Assembly: GCA_000277445.1 (NCBI GenBank)
Contig: AJWJ01000315.1
Coordinates: 1 to 26,895, forward strand
DNA length: 26,895 nt
Direction: 5' to 3'
Source of the DNA: Polysphondylium violaceum
Lineage: Eukaryota > Evosea > Eumycetozoa > Dictyosteliales > Dictyosteliaceae
Shown: positions 1 to 11,076 of the stretch, piece after piece
Layout: the number at the start of each line of letters is the position of its first letter
Numbering within the stretch: position 1 is the stretch's first letter
Notes under the pieces: generated by a model
Told to the model about the DNA's origin: nothing
The model's input: only the letters and a program-made list of their open reading frames with translations
Database searches by the model: none
Program-made: the position numbers and the translations under genes

Positions 1-614
1 GGTGGTGGATATTGGCCTTGTGGGGCACCTGGAGCTGATCCAACGGCACCTGGTGGTTTAGCACCTGGAGCACCGGGTTGTTGTGGTGGATAGGCACCTG
101 GAGCGCCAGTTGGTGGTGGATATTGACCTTGTGGTGGATATTGTCCTTGTGGGGCACCTGGTTGTTGTGGTGGATAGGCACCTGGAGCACCTGGAGCGCC
201 AGTAGGTGGTGGGTATTGACCTTGTGGTGGATATTGACCTTGTGGGGCACCTGGTTGTTGAGGTGGATAGGCACCTGGAGCACCTGGAGCGCCAGCAGGT
301 GGTGGGTATTGACCTTGTGGTGAATGAGTACCTGGAGCACCTGGAGCGCCAGCAGGTGGTGGATATTGACCTTGTGGTGGTGGTGGATATTGGCCTTGTG
401 GTGGATAGGCACCTGGAGCACCTTGTGGACTAGGAGGGTATCCTGATGGACTAGAGACTGAAGATGAGGCAGTTTGTGCTTGTGGGTAACCTTGTGGTGG
501 ATGTGACACAGCACTGCTTTGTGGGTACTCGTTACCGGGTAACACCTTGACTGGCATTTGAGACATATGATCAGAGGCAGTGCCTGAAGGGGGTGGGGGT
601 GGTGGGTTTTGCAT
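1..614 (-). CDS. Partial Pro/Gln/Gly/Ala-rich repeat protein (N-terminus only)
   Basis: Read on the minus strand, an ATG at 614-612 opens a frame that stays open to the left edge, so only about the first 204 residues are present. The start reads [14 protein letters not shown], then a short unique stretch with [12 protein letters not shown], then low-complexity sequence built from [15 protein letters not shown] and PQG units. Such tails precede folded domains in annexin A7-like, penta-EF-hand and LITAF-type proteins, but nothing here decides between them, and I do not recognise the protein. No signal peptide or membrane segment is visible. The gene is divergent from the NAA50 gene, with a 618-base spacer. 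The initiator is the only ATG close to the open frame, and the sequence upstream turns abruptly AT-rich. The coding call is strong because the G/C-rich frame ends sharply at the ATG; function is unknown. Confidence 0.75.
   Translation of the reverse strand, partial: MQNPPPPPPSGTASDHMSQMPVKVLPGNEYPQSSAVSHPPQGYPQAQTASSSVSSPSGYPPSPQGAPGAYPPQGQYPPPPQGQYPPPAGAPGAPGTHSPQGQYPPPAGAPGAPGAYPPQQPGAPQGQYPPQGQYPPPTGAPGAPGAYPPQQPGAPQGQYPPQGQYPPPTGAPGAYPPQQPGAPGAKPPGAVGSAPGAPQGQYPP
89..360 (-). repeat. Imperfect 84-93 nt in-frame tandem repeat coding for PPQ/GAPGA units
   Basis: The landmark GATAGGCACCTGGAGC recurs at about 89, 173 and 266, giving spacings of 84 and 93 nt (28 and 31 codons). The difference is one three-residue GAP unit. 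Within each period are smaller GQYPPQ and GAPGA modules. All length changes are multiples of three, so the frame is kept, as expected for a selected coding repeat. Confidence 0.7.
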
Positions 615-1232
615 TATATGATGATATAATAATAAAGAATAAAATATTTATGATAACAAAAGAAATCAACAATAAATACAATTACAAAAAATCTTTAGGC
701 GAAAAAAAGGTGTGAAAATTGAAAAAAAAATAAAATTAAAAAAAATAAAAAAAACCCTTTGGGTTCTTTTGGTGTAATAGGAGTTATCACATTTCTTTGT
801 GTGAGGGTAAAAACAAATACACAGTCTAGTATTGAGAAATAAACATTAAAAACAAAAACAAAGACTAAAATTAGATATTCAAGATCTTTGTTTGCCGAGG
901 TAAAAAAAAATAAACAGCAATTGGAATTACTCTTTGTTTAACTATCACTTTTGTTTAAAAATAAATGAATTTTTAATCATTGTTTTTATTTAGAGATCAA
1001 CCCTCTCTAGTTTGTCGATTTTGGAGATGTTTGGTGTCGTAATAGTAGTGGAGTGGTGTATTTTATTTCTATCCTCAGATTTGAAATCAACTTGCTCATA
1101 GATGGTTCCCTCTTTTTTTTAAAAAAAAAATACAATGAAAAAATTTTTTTTAAAAAAAAATCGTTGATCAATCATTCATTTTTTTTCATTTAGGACTCCC
1201 CTATTGTATATATATAAACAGACAGACACACA
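615..1232. other. Divergent intergenic spacer (candidate bidirectional promoter)
   Basis: This spacer separates the head-to-head starts of the repeat protein and the NAA50 gene. It is mostly A- and T-runs, including a T-run/A-run fold near 1111-1160 and a TATA-like TATATATAAACA at about 1207-1218, just upstream of the NAA50 start. A less AT-rich patch at 990-1112 holds a minus-strand 40-codon open stretch, discussed as a finding. No promoter element was confirmed. Confidence 0.5.
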
Positions 1233-1932
1233 ATGGCAGTAAAGAATGTTGAGCTTGGTGATCTTACCAATAAAAACATCAATCAATTAAAATTATTAAA
1301 CTCTACTATTCTTCCAATATCATATGACGAAAAGTTTTATTTAAATCTTTTAACAAATGGATTTATGACTAAATTAGGTATTGATCAATCATAATTTATG
1401 TTTTGCGCGATTGAAAAACAGATATTAACAATTTTACACACTCACTCACTAACTCACACTCAACAAAACATAATAGCATTCTTTAATGATGTTGTAGTTG
1501 GTGCAGTTTCTTGTAGAATTGATCCACCCTCTGATGGATGTGAAACCTCATCTCTTTATATAATGACATTGGGTGTTTTAGCACCATATAGAAATTTAGG
1601 AATAGGTACATACACCACATATAATAACGATAATATCAATGTGATTATGAAATGATCACACCAGCAGCTGATACTAATATTATTATAAACACACAGGAAA
1701 GAAATTGATTGAACATTTGGATACATATTGTAAGAGTAATAAATTTTCAAAGATATTCCTTCACGTTCAAGTCGGATCAGAAGCAATTGAATGGTATAAA
1801 AAACAAAATTTCCAAACAGAATCACTCATCACCAATTATTATAGACACATTGAACCAGCTGATTGCTATTCAATGTCAAAAACAATTACACCTACCACTA
1901 CAACTGAAACAAACACTACCACCTCGAAATAA
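1233..1932 (+). CDS. N-alpha-acetyltransferase 50 (NAA50/San-type GNAT), 3 exons
   Basis: Exons 1233-1377, 1477-1605 and 1697-1932 join to 169 codons, the same length as human NAA50. The enzyme transfers acetyl from acetyl-CoA to N-terminal Met-containing peptides and associates with the NatA complex; San/NAA50 also supports sister chromatid cohesion. Visible matches are VELGDLT and NINQLKLLN at the start, IMTLGVLAPYRNLGIG (residues 77-92) holding the acetyl-CoA RxxGxG motif, IFLHVQVGSEAIEWYKKQNF (111-130), and NYYRHIEPAD (138-147), whose tyrosine pair lines the peptide site in the human enzyme. Introns start GTATTG and GTACAT and end AATAG and CACAG; both frames hold across the joins. The last 20 residues are Thr-rich and replace the usual short tail. 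ATG at 1233 is preceded by CAGACACACA, an A-rich context normal for this group. Family assignment is firm; function is inferred. Confidence 0.92.
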
Positions 1933-2363
1933 AAAACTAATTAGATAAAAGTTTTTTAAGTTTATAAATAATCAACATATGCACATTTATTTTTTATTTT
2001 TATGTGTGTGATAAATTAATTTTGTAATCTTGATTGATGAATTTACAACATCAAAATATCATAATCTCGCTTATCTGATGAAAAAAAAAAAGATTTAATT
2101 ATTTAAATATCTGAATAGATTCGAGAAAAAAAAAATTAAAAAAACGTTACAACTACCATATATATGCTGCGTGTGCAAATGAAAAATTTAAAAAAAAAAA
2201 ACTTTTCTTCTCTCATTTCTTTTTTTTTTTTCCTTGAGCGTGTTGTTTTTCTTGTGCTTGTATCTATCTATATTTTTATAGTTTTGGATAACAAGATTAT
2301 TATTGTTATTTTTATATTGTATCATTAAAATAGATAGTTAACAACAACAACAACAACACAGTC
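1933..2363. other. Intergenic spacer between NAA50 and ArfGAP genes
   Basis: An AT-rich spacer between two genes on the same strand. It starts with the 3' region of the NAA50 gene (AAATAAAA overlaps its stop) and ends with a CAACAACAACAACAACAC stretch just before the next ATG, typical of dictyostelid 5' leaders. A poly-T run sits near 2219-2231. No gene was seen. Confidence 0.5.
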
Positions 2364-4357
2364 ATGTCTCTATCTGCTAGTGCTTCTAGTAATATAGCTA
2401 GAGCTAAAGAAGTTTTTAAAAAATTAAAAGATGAGGATCCCTCAAATAAACAATGTTTTGAATGTAGTTCTGCAAATCCACAATGGGCCTCTGTAACTTA
2501 TGGTATTTTCATTTGTCTTGAATGTAGTGGTCGTCATAGAGGTTTGGGTGTACATTTAAGGTTAGTAGCATTTAGTGTGTAAATAGTCACATTTATATTA
2601 ATAAGAATATACACACTATAGTTTTGTAAGAAGTTTGACTATGGATCAATGGTCAGAAAAACAATTGGAGATGATGAGTGTAGGTGGTAATTTAAAAGCC
2701 AAAGAGTTTTTTAAAAAGCATGGTGTACCAGATTCACCTATTCAAGGTAGATATAATACTAAAGGTGCTGTTTTATATAAAGAAAAGATATCTGCATTAG
2801 CAGAATCTAAAGTTTGGAAAGAACCAGAAGAATCTTCAACAAAGAAACCATCGTCATCTTCATCATCATCTGCAACAACCACATCATCATCAACCTCATC
2901 CTTATCCTCATCCTCATCCTCCTCTTCATCTAAACCAAGACGTAGTAATGGTTTTGATGATTGGGATAATTGGGAATCAAATTCTTCATCGACAACAACA
3001 ACATCATCATCAAGCCTCAAAACATCTAAAGAATCAACACCAAAGGTGAAGAAGTCATCCTTTAATTCTGATTGGAAAGAGTCTGACAACAATGATAGTT
3101 ACAATGGTAATAATAGTTCTAGAGGTAGCAACAGTTATAGTAGCAGTAGTAATAACAACAATTCTTCTAGATCATACAGTAGTGAGAGTTACAATAGTGG
3201 CGGTGGCTATAATAGTTCTAATAGTAATGGAGGATACAATAGCAATAGTAATAGTAATAATAGTAATAATAACTCCTCTTCTAGATCATATAGCAGCGAT
3301 AGTTACAACAGTAATAGCAACAGTAACAACTCTAATAAAAGTTCATCAGCAAAGTCATATTCTTATAATAGCAGCGGAAGTTATAACAATAGTAACACCA
3401 ACAACAATAGTGGTGATGGTGAGCGTTTAAAACAATTTAGTAATGCAAGATCAATTTCTAGTTCAGATTATTATGGTGATTCAAATGATAGTTATAATGG
3501 TGGTGGTGGTGGTGGTGGATATAATAGTGGTTATAGAGGAAATGGTAATAATAATAACAATGGTAACAATCAATATTTAGATTATGGTTTATCTTTACTT
3601 GGAGAAGGTTTTTCAAAATTATCAACTGTTGCAAGTGTATGTATACATGTATTCATATAGTTTATTAAAATCACATGCTAATAACAATATTTTACAGGCT
3701 GTTAATCATAGACTCCAAGATGGAACTTTATTATCAGAAGCATCTACTATGGTATCAAGTTATATACAAAAAGCAAAGGATGCCTTGGATGGAAATGAAG
3801 GTGGTAGTTATAATGGAAATAATAGAGTTAGTAGTGCTGAAAAGGATGCCTATTATAATCAATGGTCAGGTACAAACTCTAGTGGCTATAAAAATAGTCC
3901 ATTTAATTCAAGACCAACTAATCCAAATAACAATAGTAACTCTTATAACAGCAACAACAATAGCTACAACAACAACTCTTACAACAGTAACAATAGTAAT
4001 AACAATAGTAACAATTCTTCACCAACTCTTGCTTCAAAGAATGGAGCTAATAAAAAAGTTTCAGAAGAGGAATTTGTTGGATGGGATGTAAAGAATGATG
4101 ACGAAGAGGAAGAAGAAAGCTATTCATCATCTAAAAAGAATCAAAAATCATCATCATCATCATCATCTTCAAAACAACAATCTTCAAGAAAACAACCACA
4201 AAGTGAAGATGAAGAGGAAGAAGAAGATTCATGGGTTTGGAAAGATGAACCAAAGGAACAACCAAAATCCACTCCAAAGAAAACACAATCTGTATCAACA
4301 TCAACTCCAACTCAAAATAAAAAGAAAATCTCTGATTGGGATGAATGGGATGAATAA
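2364..4357 (+). CDS. ARF GTPase-activating protein, ArfGAP1-like, 3 exons
   Basis: Exons 2364-2560, 2622-3636 and 3698-4357 give 623 residues. The ArfGAP domain is at the N-terminus: zinc finger C31, C34, C51, C54 (CFEC...CLEC), then [19 protein letters not shown] with the arginine finger R59 in HRG. It would stimulate GTP hydrolysis on ARF at Golgi membranes. The first intron splits the SFVRS motif and both junctions restore the family sequence. Residues about 384-435 ([13 protein letters not shown] to YIQKAKDAL) resemble the Ser/Thr-rich amphipathic ALPS helices by which ArfGAP1 senses curved membrane; the second intron lies inside. Between are Ser-, Asn- and Gly-rich low-complexity stretches. 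Trp-acidic motifs ([16 protein letters not shown] and the extreme C-terminal DWDEWDE) match the style of coatomer delta-COP ligands. It converges on the formin gene, with 121 bases between stop codons. ArfGAP identity is strong; subfamily is inferred from the helices and Trp motifs. Confidence 0.92.
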
Positions 4358-4478
4358 TCGTAAAGATTTAATTTAATAAAGTCCTTTTTTTTAAAAACTA
4401 AATATTATCATTATCATTATTAATACCTTTTATTGAAATAACTAAAAAATTAATTTGTTGTTGTTATAGTAGTTGTAA
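4358..4478. terminator. Shared 3' region of convergent ArfGAP and formin genes
   Basis: Two stop codons face each other across 121 bases. AATAAA at 4375-4380 lies 18 bases after the ArfGAP stop, and TTTATT at 4429-4434 (AATAAA on the minus strand) lies 45 bases after the formin stop. The transcripts may overlap. No termination site was mapped. Confidence 0.5.
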
Positions 4479-7400
4479 TTATTGATTGGTTGGAGAATAA
4501 TCACTGTCATTAAAATTTCTTTCTTGTTCATCATCTTCCTCTTCATCATCATCTGATTCAATATCGTCATCATCATATTCATCATTGGACTCATCTTCAT
4601 CTTCTTCAATTTCATCATCATCTTCCTCTTCATCAGAAATATCTAAAGGTTCTGCATCATAAATACTTGAAACACTTGAATAGGTAGAAGAGGGAGTATC
4701 ATCCAAAACCTTTGGTCTCGTAGGTTTATCAATTACACTTCTCTTTGGTTTTGGACCTTTCTTTGAAAGATGGTTTCTACGAATGGTTCTAAAATCACCA
4801 TCTCTAATTAGATTCAAGACATCATCCATCATACCTTCAGTTTCGCTACTATCACCTCTTGAGGAAGGACTAGATTGATCTTTAATAGCTTTAATATATT
4901 CTCTGATGGCTTCTTCATCTTCATCATCTTGGGAAGATACTGAAGAGGCGGGGGAGTCTGTGGATTTGGATGACCCACTACTACCATTGGGAGAGGCTAC
5001 CTTTTTCAATTTGGACAAGATTTCCTTCTTTTTTTTGTCACTTGATTTCTTGTCTTGTTTTCTCTTGTCAGCTCTTTCTTTCATAGCATTTTCTCTTTCA
5101 ATGTCCTTCAGAGAGAGAACAAAAGTGTCTGTAAATCTCTTAAAGATGGCAAGAAATTCTTCTGGTGGAACTTTACCTGGCTCTTCTCCATAGAATTTGG
5201 CAACTTTTTGATATAGAGCTTCAGTTTCAGAGATTAATTTCTCTGCATCAGAAATTTCAGTTTTAGATGCCAACAAGAATTCAGATAATTTAGCTTTGAG
5301 TGGATCATCATCTTTGAGAGGTTCATTAATGGGTTGAGGTTTTTCACCACCACTATCATCTTCATCATTGTTTTGATTTGCACTATTATTACTATCACCA
5401 AACATTTCCTTTTGTAATTTAACCAAGCCAGCTCTTAAAAGTTTAATTTCGTTGCAGGATTGATTGTAAGAAAGAGTGGCAGCCTCAATAACATTTGGAA
5501 TTTCAGATGGGAAATCCAAAAGTTTTGGTTGAGTTTTCTCCAAGAGTTCAATAATATAGTGAACAAGAGAATATTTTTCACGAACATTGGATTTGGTATC
5601 GGCGAGTTTGTTGATACTATCAATTGCGAAACCACTTGCATTACCACGATTGGTTCCAAAATTAATAAAGTTACCAATGGAAAGAACCAACTCCATAATA
5701 GACATGATATTGTTGTTTTGTAATTCACTAAGACCTTCATTGAATTTTCTGATATCAGGTTTGGCCTGATATAATTTCTCTGGAAAGTTGAGTTTAAAGT
5801 GAAGAGCTTGAATTCTTTGAGCCAATCTTGGAATGTCTGCCAATTTATCAAAGAATACTTCAGCTTTACCTAGTCTCATTCTTTCAGTTTCTTCAACAGA
5901 TTCTTGAGCACTCTTGAAAGACTTGATAGCATCAAGCTCCTCTTTAGATGGAATGTATTTAACCAATTGATTTATTGTTTCAAGATCAAGAATACTGTCA
6001 TCCAAATTAATTATGGCATCACGAATTTGATCCAAGTTAAAGTTTTTGAATCTGCTCAACAAAATACCAACATTTTGTGCTCTCTTAGGATCGATAACCG
6101 TGACCTCTGAACCTTTTTTGAGTTCTTTTTCTTTCTTTTCAATTACAGCAGCAGCAAACAAAAATTCAATTTGTTCATAGGGTAAGCATTCACTGTATTT
6201 AGCATGATCGACCATTTTCCAAAATGTATTTTGAACATTTCTTGTACGGTATTTTGACCATTGGTAGCTCTTTAATTTGACATTTGGAGGTCTTGAGCAA
6301 AGCTGTGGTGTAGCGGGTGCCATCTTGCCTGGAGGAGGTGGTGGTGGAGGTGGTCCACCTGGACCTCCTGGTATTGGAGCACCACTTGCACTTGCAGCTT
6401 CAGTTTCAATGCCAGATAAAAAGTTACTAGACTCGTTTGGTGCTTTGACAGTATTGAATGAAAGATCTTTTTTAGGGGCGGGAGCAGTCTTTGAAATGGT
6501 TGGTTTATCACCAATTTTAGAAGGACTATGATCAAAACCGTCACCCTCAAAGTCTGGAATATCAAAGCTATCTTCTTCATCAATATGTAAACCACCTTTT
6601 TTAACAGCTTCCTCTAATCTCTTTAATCTCTTTGCCAACTTTGTAACAAGAATATCTTTTTCATGCAATTTCTCTGAATCTTTTTTCTTTTGTTTTTTAA
6701 GATCTTCTATTTCCTTTTGTATTAAAACAGCTTTCTCACCAGAAACATGGTTTATTTCCATACCACCACCAAAGAATTCTCCCAAATCATCGGTAATAAC
6801 TTCACCACCATTAATTTTGTTTAGTATCTTTTCAATAAATAAATAGTTTGATAAACTATATTTATATTTAAATTAATACATGTATAAAAATAAAATCATT
6901 AACTATAAAAAATAAATACCTTGTACCATATCCAGTAGAATCATCTTCACTAAAAGATTTTAATAAAAGCTTTAAAATCGAAACAAAAGCAGGACTATGA
7001 GGTTCACCATGGGTTCTTTCTCTTATTGCTCGAAAAATACTTTCTGGATTATCATCACTGACATCACCTCTAACAGATTCAATAATTTCTTGTTCATCCC
7101 ATCTGGACTCTTGTTCATACAAATCTCTTTGAGTAGCCAAATCAGGATTATTTGCATACTCTGGCTCAAGTTCTTGAATGATTTGAACAAGACCAATCTT
7201 TTTGAATTGACTTCTTATTTTAGTTCTTTCATTTACATCGGTAGAACAACTGATCAATGTATTGATTAAACCAAAGGTTACAGATTGAAGTGAGCCTGAT
7301 GTGTTTTTTAAACCCTGAATCAAGTGAAGAAATGGTTTTCTTTCTCTTTTAACTTCTCTATAGTTGTCCATTCCACTCAAAACCAATGCATGACCCTTAC

Positions 7401-8130
7401 CATGTACAATACAGAGTGCAGTTAAAAGTTCAGATATCATAATCTTTGTTTTCAAATGAGATGTGTCCAAAGTCAAACAAATGGAATTGATACTATTGGG
7501 AATTTTCATGACTGAATCCAATCCCATTTTTGTATTCATAATTAATTTTAAAGAATGAAGGCATTGTGCAATTTTATATATATCCTCTTGATTTTTTCTA
7601 TTGTAAAATAATTAGTATTTATATTGGAAGATATTATAACTCTTACCAATAAAACTTTACATACACTTGTTTAATTTCATTATCAATTAAAACTTTAATT
7701 AATAAACTAACACCCTCAATATTTATAAATTCTCTCAACCATTTCAACGGTTGGTTACCTAAACGTACTCTTAAACAAGTTAAAAGTTCTTTTGTTGGTT
7801 CTGCTTTTAAACCATCTACAAAGTACTGAGGTGATTGACTAACAACAGATTTCTTTTTTGATTTTGTACCAAATTCCTTTTTTGCAATTAATTTACTTTG
7901 GTAAGATTGAGTTAATTGTTGTTTTCTAGCGATATCCATTGTCATTAAATGTTTTTTCTCTGATTCTGGGACACCAATTTCTTCCTATTAGGTTTTTTTC
8001 AATTAATATCAATCTAAAATCTCCTATGTTTCAAAATATTATTTTTACATACCAAAACACTTTGGAAGGCTGCATCAATAGAAGAGGGATCCTCCTCTTT
8101 TTTCTTTGATTTCCCAAATAACTTTACCAT
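4479..8130 (-). CDS. Diaphanous-related formin (GBD/FH3-FH1-FH2-DAD), 4 exons
   Basis: Exons on the minus strand are 8130-8053, 7984-7665, 7597-6920 and 6855-4479, giving 1150 residues. Formins nucleate and processively elongate unbranched actin filaments. Order: a GTPase-binding/FH3 inhibitory region (about 15-375, including CLHSLKLIMNTKMGLDSVM), a Lys/Glu-rich coiled coil (about 397-447), a very short FH1 with one run of eight prolines (about 527-534), FH2 from about 548 (LKSYQWSKYRTRNVQNTFW) to about 945, and a DAD at 1034-1054 (MMDDVLNLIRDGDFRTIRR). The DAD plus inhibitory region predict autoinhibition relieved by a Rho/Rac GTPase. After the DAD comes an unusually acidic Asp/Glu tail. Introns are 64-68 nt. 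The third exon's donor is GTATGT at 7664; a nearby GTAAGA would create a stop. Class is certain; which of the dictyostelid formins it matches is not. Confidence 0.95.
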
Positions 8131-8779
8131 ATTGTATAGAATTGATTAAGTCGATTGAGATAATCAAATGGATAAATATTTTAATAATTGTACAATCTGA
8201 TAATATGGATAAATAAAAATACGGAAATAATTATATCTGTGTTATTGTAGTTGTAATAGATTATTATTATTATATTATATTTATTAATATTTGTATGAAA
8301 AACAGTGCTACAAATGAAAAATAATTAAAAAAAAACTCAATTCAATTGTAAGAAAAAGATAAATATCAATGGATATCCATTTCCATACCCCCGCTATAAA
8401 TGGATTATTTAGTTACTACCCCACCACCATACACACACTAAAAAGTATATAAATAATTTTTTTCTTTATTTTACAAAAATGGGGTGCCAATGTAAATCAT
8501 TAATTTACTCTTATTTTTCCCCCCCCCCTCACTTCACACATTGATATTTGTTTATTTTTTCTCCTACCCCCTCCACCATCCAATATGTATATATATGAGT
8601 TGGAAAATACTTTTTTCGTCCTACCGCACTATTTCTATCCCACACTGGGAAGGAGAATGTAAAATGTAAAAAATTCAAAAAACAATAAGTCAGATTTAGG
8701 AGTTTAAAATTATTATTACTACAAAGGATTTATTACATTGAGAGAGAGAGAGATATGAATACAGTATATATACAAAACA
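8131..8779. other. Spacer: formin upstream region and 3' side of membrane-protein gene
   Basis: This stretch lies upstream of the minus-strand formin and downstream of the next minus-strand gene. It alternates A/T runs with C-rich patches: CCCCACCACCATACACACAC near 8420, a ten-C run at 8519-8528, and CTACCCCCTCCACCATCC near 8563. CA/C-rich elements resemble developmental promoter boxes bound by G-box binding factor in Dictyostelium, but this is only a likeness. No gene was seen. Confidence 0.45.
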
Positions 8780-10456
8780 TTACATGGTCATGGTGGATAG
8801 AGTAGAGTTTGAATTATAACACCATTCTGGAATGGATGAGGCAATGATACTACTACATGTACAAATGTCGTCAGATGTACACAAACCAGCACGTGGGACA
8901 CGGGCACAGGTCCAGATCATGGCAAGAAGCCCCATACTGAGTGAGCCGTACACGATCCAGCAGAGGAAACCTTTGTTTGATTTCATCCATCTCCAGGTGT
9001 GATAGATGGGCAATTTGTAGAATCTTGTTTCGATATAGGTACAGATAAACTCGGCCATCACATCGAGACTGATAGAGAGGATCGATTGGTAGAGAAGAGT
9101 AACTGGCGCAATATTGGGTCCATCAAAAAAGTGAAACACGACACGGTGTTTTTGAAACATATATACAAACAATGGAGCAGTGATGAGACCAGAAAATTCG
9201 AGCGAAACTTGGATATTGAGAATGGCGGCACGGAGCTGAAGGCTTTGTTGAGAGTACACGTGGGCACGGGCTTTCTCTCTGCCGATCAAGAGGGTAAAGA
9301 ACCATTCGTCTCTCTTGAGGGCCAAGCTTCTGAGAATGATGTCTTCGATGGCCGAGATAACCATACCAATCTCTGTGAGGGCACCGTCGTCGGAAAAGGT
9401 GTAGACAAAGATCTTGCCCAGGGTCTGGTGATGGAAGAATGTGTGGAGCACGATATTAGAATTACGCATAATGTCTTCGGTGCAAATATCTTTGGTTAGA
9501 AATTGACGAGCAATCATGACAATCAAGGTCCAGTAGGCAGGATGGATAATCAAACGCCAGCCTAAACGTAAAATACTGCTGTTGATGGTCAAGTAGATGG
9601 GGATCAAGAAAAACATATAAATAAGAGTAAACACAGTGACACAAATGTCGGGGGCGGCATAGTTGTAGGCCAAAGTCAGGGCCTTTACAACATTGATTTT
9701 CTGAACAGGGTTCTCTTCTTTTTGTAAAACACCGGATATTCGATAGGCACAAATAACTTCACCCAAACAATAGACGACCAAAACGGCCAAGGCATCAAGG
9801 TAATAGAACCAATACTTGACACCCTTTAAATACAAAACTGCAAATAAAATACAAAACACGATTGATGCTGCGACGGTATACATCAGTATCTTTGATTTCT
9901 TGACATTTTCCAAACCATAAGATACTAAAAAACTTAATGTTACATAAATTGGTCCAAATAATAACTGATATGAATTGGTTAGTTGGATTCAATCATTATG
10001 AGCTAATATCAACAATAAACTTACAATTGCAAAAGAAAAAAAGATTGAATAGGTTTTAATGTTTAAATAATGTGCTTCGGCACCTGACCAATTGGGAAGT
10101 GATAATATTACAATAAATAAAGAAACTACGACTGCTACAATGATACCATATAGATATCTCTCCATCATGAGCCTTACGGTCTTCAATCCTCTCCAGCCAA
10201 TTTTATTTTTCAAGATATCGGCATCTTTATCAAAATTTTCTTCGTCTTGAATCTTTTGTTCTTTGTCGGTTGAAATCTCCAATGAAGTTCCCAATGAAGT
10301 TCCAATTGATTTATCTAGGGTGGAATTTAGCCCTCCTTGACTTTCTAAATCACCAGAAATACTAGACCCAGATGATCCTACACTTTGATCAGATCTCCCC
10401 AATGATGGTGGTGAAAATTCCTCCAATGGAATTTCATTATTATTGTTGTTTATCAT
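8780..10456 (-). CDS. Polytopic membrane protein of unknown function, 2 exons
   Basis: Exons 10456-10025 and 9964-8780 (60-nt intron, GTAAGT to CAG) give 538 residues. The first 105 or so residues are hydrophilic, Ser-rich and likely cytosolic. About nine hydrophobic segments follow, for example YGIIVAVVVSLFIVILSL, the intron-spanning FFSFAILLFGPIYVTLSFLV, and ILMYTVAASIVFCILFAVLY, with a cytosolic-looking loop between segments six and seven (GKIFVYTFSDDG to IGREKARAHVY). The C-terminus carries several cysteines (CTSDDICTCSS) after the last segment. I do not recognise the family; a lineage-specific transporter or receptor-like protein is possible. Codon use changes sharply: exon 1 is AT-rich like its neighbours, while most of exon 2 uses many G/C-ending codons. 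Gene structure is well supported by the intron join; function is unknown. Confidence 0.85.
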
Positions 10457-11019
10457 TTCGTGTATTTATATAAATAGGTTATCTTTTATATGAATTAGTA
10501 TATAAATATATACAGATATGGAACTATGATTGATTTTTAATCTAAAAGTCTGAATTTTAATTTAAAACAAAATGAAAACACAATTTCCCTTATTCAACTT
10601 AAATAGGTTTTTCTTTAACAATATTTTGGTTGAATAACATCCAAAACAAATAGAAAACAAATAGAAAAAACAATAGATAAATTAATCTCTTTTGATTAAC
10701 CTACTGTTTTTAAATTTTAATGGATGAGACAAGATATTTGGGATATGTATATGCAGAGATAGATATGTTTGTTTTTGTTTAATTTATTGTAATATCTCAA
10801 TGTGGATATTTCGTGTTTGTGGTGGTGTTGGTATTTTTTGGGTGTAGAGTGTGTGAGTGGGTATTGGAATTAAAGTTTGATGGTAAATTTGATGAAGTGG
10901 GGTAAAAGATTGAACAATATGTATAAAAGTAAACACACACAGATATAAACAGTATCATAAAAATGTTGTTTTTAGTTTTGATGGGTGGGTGGTGAGAGGG
11001 GTGGGTGATAGTATCTATC

Positions 11020-11076
11020 TATATCAACTAGTGGATGGATTTTTGATCGATGTGTAAGAAATATATAGTTGATATA
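11020..11076. repeat. 11-bp perfect inverted repeat, 35-nt loop
   Basis: TATATCAACTA at 11020-11030 is matched exactly by TAGTTGATATA at 11066-11076. The loop contains GATGGATTTTTGATCGATG, which itself has a GATC/CGAT element. It could form a hairpin or a two-site operator. In such AT-rich DNA, an 11-bp match close by can arise by chance. Confidence 0.6.

Noticed and set aside
4906-5193. Plus-strand frames inside the formin gene
   Set aside because: Antisense shadows of the FH2 C-terminal and acidic coding region, with no family match.
8999-9499. 166-codon plus-strand frame opposite the polytopic membrane protein
   Set aside because: It is the antisense of GC-rich coding sequence; the minus frame has clear membrane segments and a spliced partner exon.
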